This document shows positions 60,276-64,000 of a DNA stretch of 64,000 bases, piece after piece (within the stretch, counting starts at the first letter, position 1; each line of letters starts with the position of its first letter). Below the pieces are notes generated by a model, which was not told where the DNA came from, did not search any database, and saw only the letters and a list, made by a program, of their open reading frames with translations. The DNA is from Kitasatospora sp. NBC_00240 (lineage in GTDB: Bacteria > Actinomycetota > Actinomycetes > Streptomycetales > Streptomycetaceae). Position numbers and translations under genes: made by a program. Location of the stretch: positions 3,410,001 through 3,474,000 of the forward strand of contig NZ_JAPEMU010000001.1 of the NCBI RefSeq assembly GCF_026342405.1. Direction: 5' to 3'.

Positions 60276-60581
60276 CGGCACACCTCGGTCGCGGTCAGGG
60301 TGAGGGTCAAAGCGTCCTCCAGGCCAGGGCTTCGGGCAACGGCGATATGGCGGAGCAACACTGCGCTGTACACGAGAACTGTCCGTACCCAGCGGTAGCT
60401 GGCTTGAAGACGTTAACGTAATGGCAACCTCGCGCCAAGGTGTCCGTTCGACCTTCATCGGGTGGAGTCGGAGTCGTGACCGAGCTGTGCTGGAACCAGC
60501 CACGACCGCCGACGGCGAGGGCGGGACACCCCCGCCCTTCCGAGGATGCCCCGCCCGCCGTGACCGGACCGACCGACCCGC
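60276..60581. other. 306-nt promoter region of the sugar ABC operon
   Basis: No gene is supported. The perfect palindrome ACGTTAACGT (60410-60419), about 135 nt upstream of the binding-protein start in a lower-GC patch, could be a LacI- or ROK-type operator. A GC hairpin near 60511-60535 lies toward the P450 stop of the right-hand operon and may act as its terminator. Confidence 0.4.
60410..60419. promoter_or_regulatory. Palindrome upstream of the sugar ABC operon
   Basis: ACGTTAACGT is a perfect 10-bp palindrome, TA-centred, as in many LacI-family half-site arrangements. The assignment is tentative. Confidence 0.3.
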
Positions 60582-61784
60582 TCAGAACCTGACCGGCAGC
60601 TCCTTCAGACTGTTGACCACCAGCGACGGGCTCGGCGACAGCTCCCCGTCCGGCACCGCGAGCGCCAGCCCGGGGAAGCGTTCGAACAGCGCCGGCAGGG
60701 CCACCGCCGCCTCCAGCCGGGCCAGCGGCGAACCCGGGCAGACATGCGGGCCGTGCCCGAACGACAGGTGCCTGGCCGGATCACGGGTGACGTCGAACAG
60801 CTCCGCGGTGACACCGTGCTGCGCCGGGTCCCGGCCGATCGCGTTGTACGAGATCAGGACCGGCTCGCCGCGCGGGATCACCGCCCCGTCCACCTCGACG
60901 TCCTCGGTGGTGAAGCGGAACAGGAAGTTGCTCGTCGGCGGGGTCCAGCGCAGGGACTCCTCGACCACCGCCGACCACGGCGCCTCCCCCGACCGGACCA
61001 GCGCCAGCTGCTCCGGATGGGTGAGCAGGGCCCGGACGGCGTTGCTGATCAGGTTGACGGTGGTCTCGTGACCCGCCGCGATGATCACCCGCAGGGTGGC
61101 CGCCGCCTCGGCGTCGCTGAGCGCGCCGCCCTCCACGTCCGCCGCCAGCAGGGCACTGGTCAGGTCGTCACCGGGCGCGGCCCGGCGCTGCGCGACCACA
61201 CCGCCGACAAAGGCGTTCAGGGCGGCGATCGTCGCCTGGATCCCGCCCGGGTCGGGCCGGCTGCCGAAGAACCGCTCGTACAGGTCGCGCAGGTGCGCGT
61301 GGTCCGCCTCGTCCACCCCCAGCAGCGTGCCGATCACCGTCATCGGCAGCGGGAAGGCGAACGCCGTCTTGAGGTCCACCTCGCGCGGCCCCGCCGCCAG
61401 GGTGTCCAGCAGTCCCGCCGTGATCGCCTCCACCTGCGGGCGCATCAGCTCCACCCGGCGGGGCGTGAAGGCCTGGGCCACCAGCGCGCGCAGCCGGCGA
61501 TGCTCCGCCCCGTCGGTGGTCACCATGCTCGGGCCGGGCACCGCGAGGCCGATCAGCGGCCAGGTCCGGGGCACCTCGCCGCGCTGGAAGGCCGCCCAGT
61601 GCCCGGCGTCCTTCACCAGCCGGGGGTCGGTCAGCAGCTCCCGCGCCGCCGCGTGCCGCGTCACCGCCCAGGCGGCCACCCCACCGGGCAGCACCACGGC
61701 CGCCGCCGCACCGGCCCCGCGCAGCAGCGCGCCCTCGGCGGCGTTGTCCCGCGCCAGCGGGTCGAGCACGATCGGTGCGGTCAT
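60582..61784 (-). CDS. Cytochrome P450, CYP154-like
   Basis: The 400-residue soluble P450 has the I-helix AAGHETTVN near 245, the K-helix VEESLRW (ExxR intact) near 280, and the heme loop [15 protein letters not shown] near 340. The N-terminus ([20 protein letters not shown], then [15 protein letters not shown]) and [14 protein letters not shown] segments match the CYP154 family from memory, the partners of CYP157 in conservons. It oxidises an unknown, probably hydrophobic, substrate with electrons from ferredoxin. It is the last gene of the leftward set, 46 nt after the CYP157-like gene. Confidence 0.92.
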   Translation of the reverse strand: MTAPIVLDPLARDNAAEGALLRGAGAAAAVVLPGGVAAWAVTRHAAARELLTDPRLVKDAGHWAAFQRGEVPRTWPLIGLAVPGPSMVTTDGAEHRRLRALVAQAFTPRRVELMRPQVEAITAGLLDTLAAGPREVDLKTAFAFPLPMTVIGTLLGVDEADHAHLRDLYERFFGSRPDPGGIQATIAALNAFVGGVVAQRRAAPGDDLTSALLAADVEGGALSDAEAAATLRVIIAAGHETTVNLISNAVRALLTHPEQLALVRSGEAPWSAVVEESLRWTPPTSNFLFRFTTEDVEVDGAVIPRGEPVLISYNAIGRDPAQHGVTAELFDVTRDPARHLSFGHGPHVCPGSPLARLEAAVALPALFERFPGLALAVPDGELSPSPSLVVNSLKELPVRF

Positions 61785-61830
61785 CGGCGCACTCCTTCGG
61801 TTCGGGAATTCGACGGGACGCGAGGACCGC

Positions 61831-63078
61831 TCACCCGGCCACGTACCCGGGGGTGAACGAGACCGGCAGAGCCACCAGGCCGCGGACCCAGGGCGAGGGA
61901 CGCCACACCAGGGCGTGCTCCGCCACCGCCAGCCGCAGATCGGGCAGCCGGTCCAGCAGCACCTCGATCGCCGTGGTCGCGATCATCTCGGCCACCTCCT
62001 GCGCCGGGGCCGGGCAGCCGTGCTCGCCGTGGGAGTGGCTCAGGTGCGCCCGGTTCCCCTCCGCGGGAGTACCGTCCGCCTGGCGCACCGCCGGGTCCGC
62101 GTTCGCCCCGGCCAGGCCCAGCAGCACCAGGTCGCCGGCCGCGATCCGCTGCCCGCCGAGCTGGGTGTCCCTGGTGGCCCAGCGGCCCGCGAAGATCTGC
62201 GTCGGGGTGTCCTCCCAGAGCGCCTCGTTCAGCGCCTGGCCGACGCTGCGCCGCCCGCCCGAGAGCGAGGCCGCGAACCGCTCGTCGGTGAGCATCAGCC
62301 GCAGCGCGTTGGAGATCCAGTAGGTGGTGGGCTGGTGACCCGCGATCAGCAGGACCCGGAGGTCCCGCATCAGCTCCGCCTCGCTGAGCCCGGCCTCGTG
62401 CGCCATCATCCGGGACGGGATGTCGGAGCCGGGCCACTCCCGCTTCTCCTCGACCAGCCGCTCCATACCGGACAGCAGGCGCGCCGCCCCGGCCTGCGCG
62501 TCGGGGCCGCCGTCCAGCATCGTCAGCAGGCCCTCGATCAGGGCCGGCGCCTCCTCCTCGCGGAGGCCGAACAGCCGGCAGAGCACCAGCAGCGGCAGCC
62601 GGTGCGCGTAGTCGGCGACCAGGTCCGCCTCGCCGCGCCCGGCGAACTGGTCGATCAGCCGGTCGGCGATCTCCTCGGAGTGCTTCCTGAGCTCGTACTG
62701 GTCCACCCTGGCCAAGGCGTCGCCGGCGACGGCGGAGCGCCGCCGGTGCTCGGCGCCCTCGGAGTACAGGATCGACGGCACCGGCGCCATCATCGGCTTC
62801 ATCGGCCAGTCGTCCGGGATCGACGGCCAGGCGTTCCAGCGGGCCGAGTCCCGGCCGAACAGCTGCGGCTGCCCGGTGACCTGCTGCAGCTCGCGGTAGC
62901 CGATGACCAGCCAGCCCGGTACTCCCCCGGCCAGCTCGATCGGTGCCACCGGACCGTGGGCGGCGCGCAGCTCGCGGTACACCTGGGCCGGGTCGGTCTG
63001 GAACCGCGGCCCGTACAGCGGGGCCGCGTCGGCGTGCGCCGGGCAGCCCGGCGGCGGGGTCGGGGCGGGCTCGGTCAC
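61831..63078 (-). CDS. Cytochrome P450, CYP157-like, without the ExxR motif
   Basis: The 415-residue protein has the P450 fold with I-helix [13 protein letters not shown] and heme-ligand loop [17 protein letters not shown], where Cys is kept but the FxxGxxxC pattern is altered. The K-helix reads [13 protein letters not shown], so ExxR is EALW with Trp for Arg. This is the known peculiarity of CYP157 enzymes of conservons. Its ATG overlaps the CvnD stop. It may fold and bind heme, but whether it is catalytic or regulatory is open. Confidence 0.92.
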   Translation of the reverse strand: MTEPAPTPPPGCPAHADAAPLYGPRFQTDPAQVYRELRAAHGPVAPIELAGGVPGWLVIGYRELQQVTGQPQLFGRDSARWNAWPSIPDDWPMKPMMAPVPSILYSEGAEHRRRSAVAGDALARVDQYELRKHSEEIADRLIDQFAGRGEADLVADYAHRLPLLVLCRLFGLREEEAPALIEGLLTMLDGGPDAQAGAARLLSGMERLVEEKREWPGSDIPSRMMAHEAGLSEAELMRDLRVLLIAGHQPTTYWISNALRLMLTDERFAASLSGGRRSVGQALNEALWEDTPTQIFAGRWATRDTQLGGQRIAAGDLVLLGLAGANADPAVRQADGTPAEGNRAHLSHSHGEHGCPAPAQEVAEMIATTAIEVLLDRLPDLRLAVAEHALVWRPSPWVRGLVALPVSFTPGYVAG

Positions 63079-63716
63079 GGGGTGGTCTCCTCCTCGGGCG
63101 CGCCCTCCCGCTGGGAGGCTTCGACGCGGGTGTGCAGATGGCGGACGAGTGCGATCAACACCTGCTTGGCCGACTCGCGGTCCCGGGCGTCGCAGTCCAC
63201 CAGCGGGACGTCGTCGGGCAGGTCGAGCGCGCGGCGGACCTCGTCCAGGCCGTGCGTCGGCTCGCCGAAGTTGTTGCGGGCGACGATGAACGGGGTGCCG
63301 TGGTGCTCCAGCCGGTCGATCGTGTACCAGGACTCCTCCAGGCGCCGGGTGTCCACCAGCACCACCGCGCCGAGCGCACCGCTGAACAGCCGGTCCCAGA
63401 GGAACCAGAACCGCTCCTGCCCGGGCGCGCCGAACAGGTACAGCACGTTCTCGTCCGAGAGGGTGATCCGGCCGAAGTCGAAGGCGACCGTGGTCGACTT
63501 CTTGTCCGGTACGGCGGAGGTGTCGTCGACGCCCACGCCCGCCCGGGTCATGGTCTCCTCGGTGTTCAGCGGACGGATCTCGCTGACCGCGCCGACCAGG
63601 GTGGTCTTGCCGACGGCGAAACCACCCACCACGACGATCTTCATGCCGTTGTCGGCGGTCCCGCGCAGCGGCGCGCGCCCCGGGCGGAGCGCGGTGTCAG
63701 AGCTGCTGGAGTCCAT
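63075..63716 (-). CDS. cvnD: Conservon GTPase CvnD
   Basis: The 213-residue small Ras-like GTPase of a streptomycete conservon has P-loop VVGGFAVGKTTL near residues 29-40, G3-like LYLFGAPGQERFWF near 93 and conserved NNFG where NKxD is usual. It forms a membrane-associated complex with CvnA (sensor), CvnB and CvnC, likened to a G-protein relay. It begins MDSSSSDTALR, overlapping the CvnC stop by 20 nt, with AGGTG upstream. Confidence 0.95.
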   Translation of the reverse strand: MDSSSSDTALRPGRAPLRGTADNGMKIVVVGGFAVGKTTLVGAVSEIRPLNTEETMTRAGVGVDDTSAVPDKKSTTVAFDFGRITLSDENVLYLFGAPGQERFWFLWDRLFSGALGAVVLVDTRRLEESWYTIDRLEHHGTPFIVARNNFGEPTHGLDEVRRALDLPDDVPLVDCDARDRESAKQVLIALVRHLHTRVEASQREGAPEEETTP

Positions 63717-64000
63717 GGAGCACCTGCTTCAACGTGTCGAGGTCGGGCAGCCGGGCGGCGCCCGGCCGCCGGCCCGGGGAGAACCGCGGATGGCGGGCGC
63801 TGATCAGGCCCGCCTCCACCAGGTCGCCGAGCAGGATCTTCACCACGGACACCGGCATCCTCAGCTCGGCGGCGATCTCCACCACCGCCGTCGGGGCCGA
63901 GCAGATCCGCAGGATCCGGGCGAGCTCGGACTGCATGCCCGGAGTCGGGCCGGACTCCGCGACGATCAGCGTGACCAGGTCGAAGGCGTTCTCCGGCGGA
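63697..64000 (-). CDS. cvnC: Conservon DUF742 protein CvnC, C-terminal part (runs off the right edge)
   Basis: The visible 3' part encodes PENAFDLVTLIVAESGPTPG, then MQSELARILRICSAPTAVVE and PVSVVKILLGDLVEAGLISA. These are the hallmarks of DUF742 (winged-helix-like, CvnC). The start lies beyond the window, as do the expected cvnA and cvnB. An internal ATG at 63936 is not the real start because the conserved segment continues upstream without a stop. Confidence 0.9.
   Translation of the reverse strand, partial: PPENAFDLVTLIVAESGPTPGMQSELARILRICSAPTAVVEIAAELRMPVSVVKILLGDLVEAGLISARHPRFSPGRRPGAARLPDLDTLKQVLHGLQQL

Noticed and set aside
1..64000. CRISPR arrays, tRNA/rRNA genes, insertion sequences and prophage genes
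   Set aside because: None were seen by eye: no spaced direct repeats of CRISPR type, no cloverleaf sequences, and no transposase or phage motifs among the reading frames. A tRNAscan/ISfinder search would settle this.

Overview
This is a 64 kb stretch of very GC-rich actinobacterial chromosome, almost certainly from the Streptomycetaceae (Streptomyces or Kitasatospora). The evidence is strong third-position GC bias, GTG/TTG starts behind AGGAGG-type ribosome sites, and the linked gene set sepH, ptsH, parC, parE, hrdB and whiH. To my recollection this set follows the SCO58xx core region of S. coelicolor. Most of the window is housekeeping core. Accessory content rises toward the right end (TetR/MFS pair, sugar ABC operon, conservon with two P450s). 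I saw no tRNA, rRNA, CRISPR array, transposase or phage gene.

Layout, left to right. 1-17.5 kb: a partial membrane protein; sepH (FtsZ activator); a sulfurtransferase; a VOC protein; a leftward operon of a GNAT/acyl-CoA synthetase fusion, a DUF5998 protein, a phosphodiesterase-like protein and thymidine kinase; ptsH (HPr) behind a DasR-type site; rtcB; an M16 peptidase pair; and parC. 17.5-26.6 kb: a sucrase/ferredoxin-like protein; a sulfonate/nitrate-type ABC transporter divergent from a CitA/DcuS-type two-component system; and an acetate-type sodium symporter with its DUF485 partner. 26.7-37 kb: a NarL-type two-component operon, parE, a small zinc-ribbon-like protein, a secreted trypsin-like protease, hrdB (principal sigma factor) and whiH (sporulation regulator).

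37-52 kb: an ABC-2-like transporter whose ATPase lacks catalytic residues; a NUDIX protein with a winged-helix tail; a glycogen-debranching-like glycosidase; an S33 peptidase-like hydrolase; a DUF4192 protein; RecQ fused to a phosphoribosyltransferase-like domain; two unknown proteins; and RNase HII. 52-64 kb: TetR and a DHA2 efflux pump sharing a region with two near-identical operators; a DUF4173 membrane protein; a carbohydrate ABC operon without its own ATPase; and the distal part of a conservon (CvnC, CvnD, a CYP157-like P450 lacking ExxR, a CYP154-like P450) running off the right edge.

The most useful second looks are the degenerate ABC ATPase beside whiH, the sigma-WhiG-like promoter sitting on the whiH start codon, the TetR double operator, the DasR site of ptsH, the paired DnaA-box-like sites before recQ, and the paired hairpins that may set binding-protein versus permease levels in the sugar operon. 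I did not find a clearly new multi-gene system.
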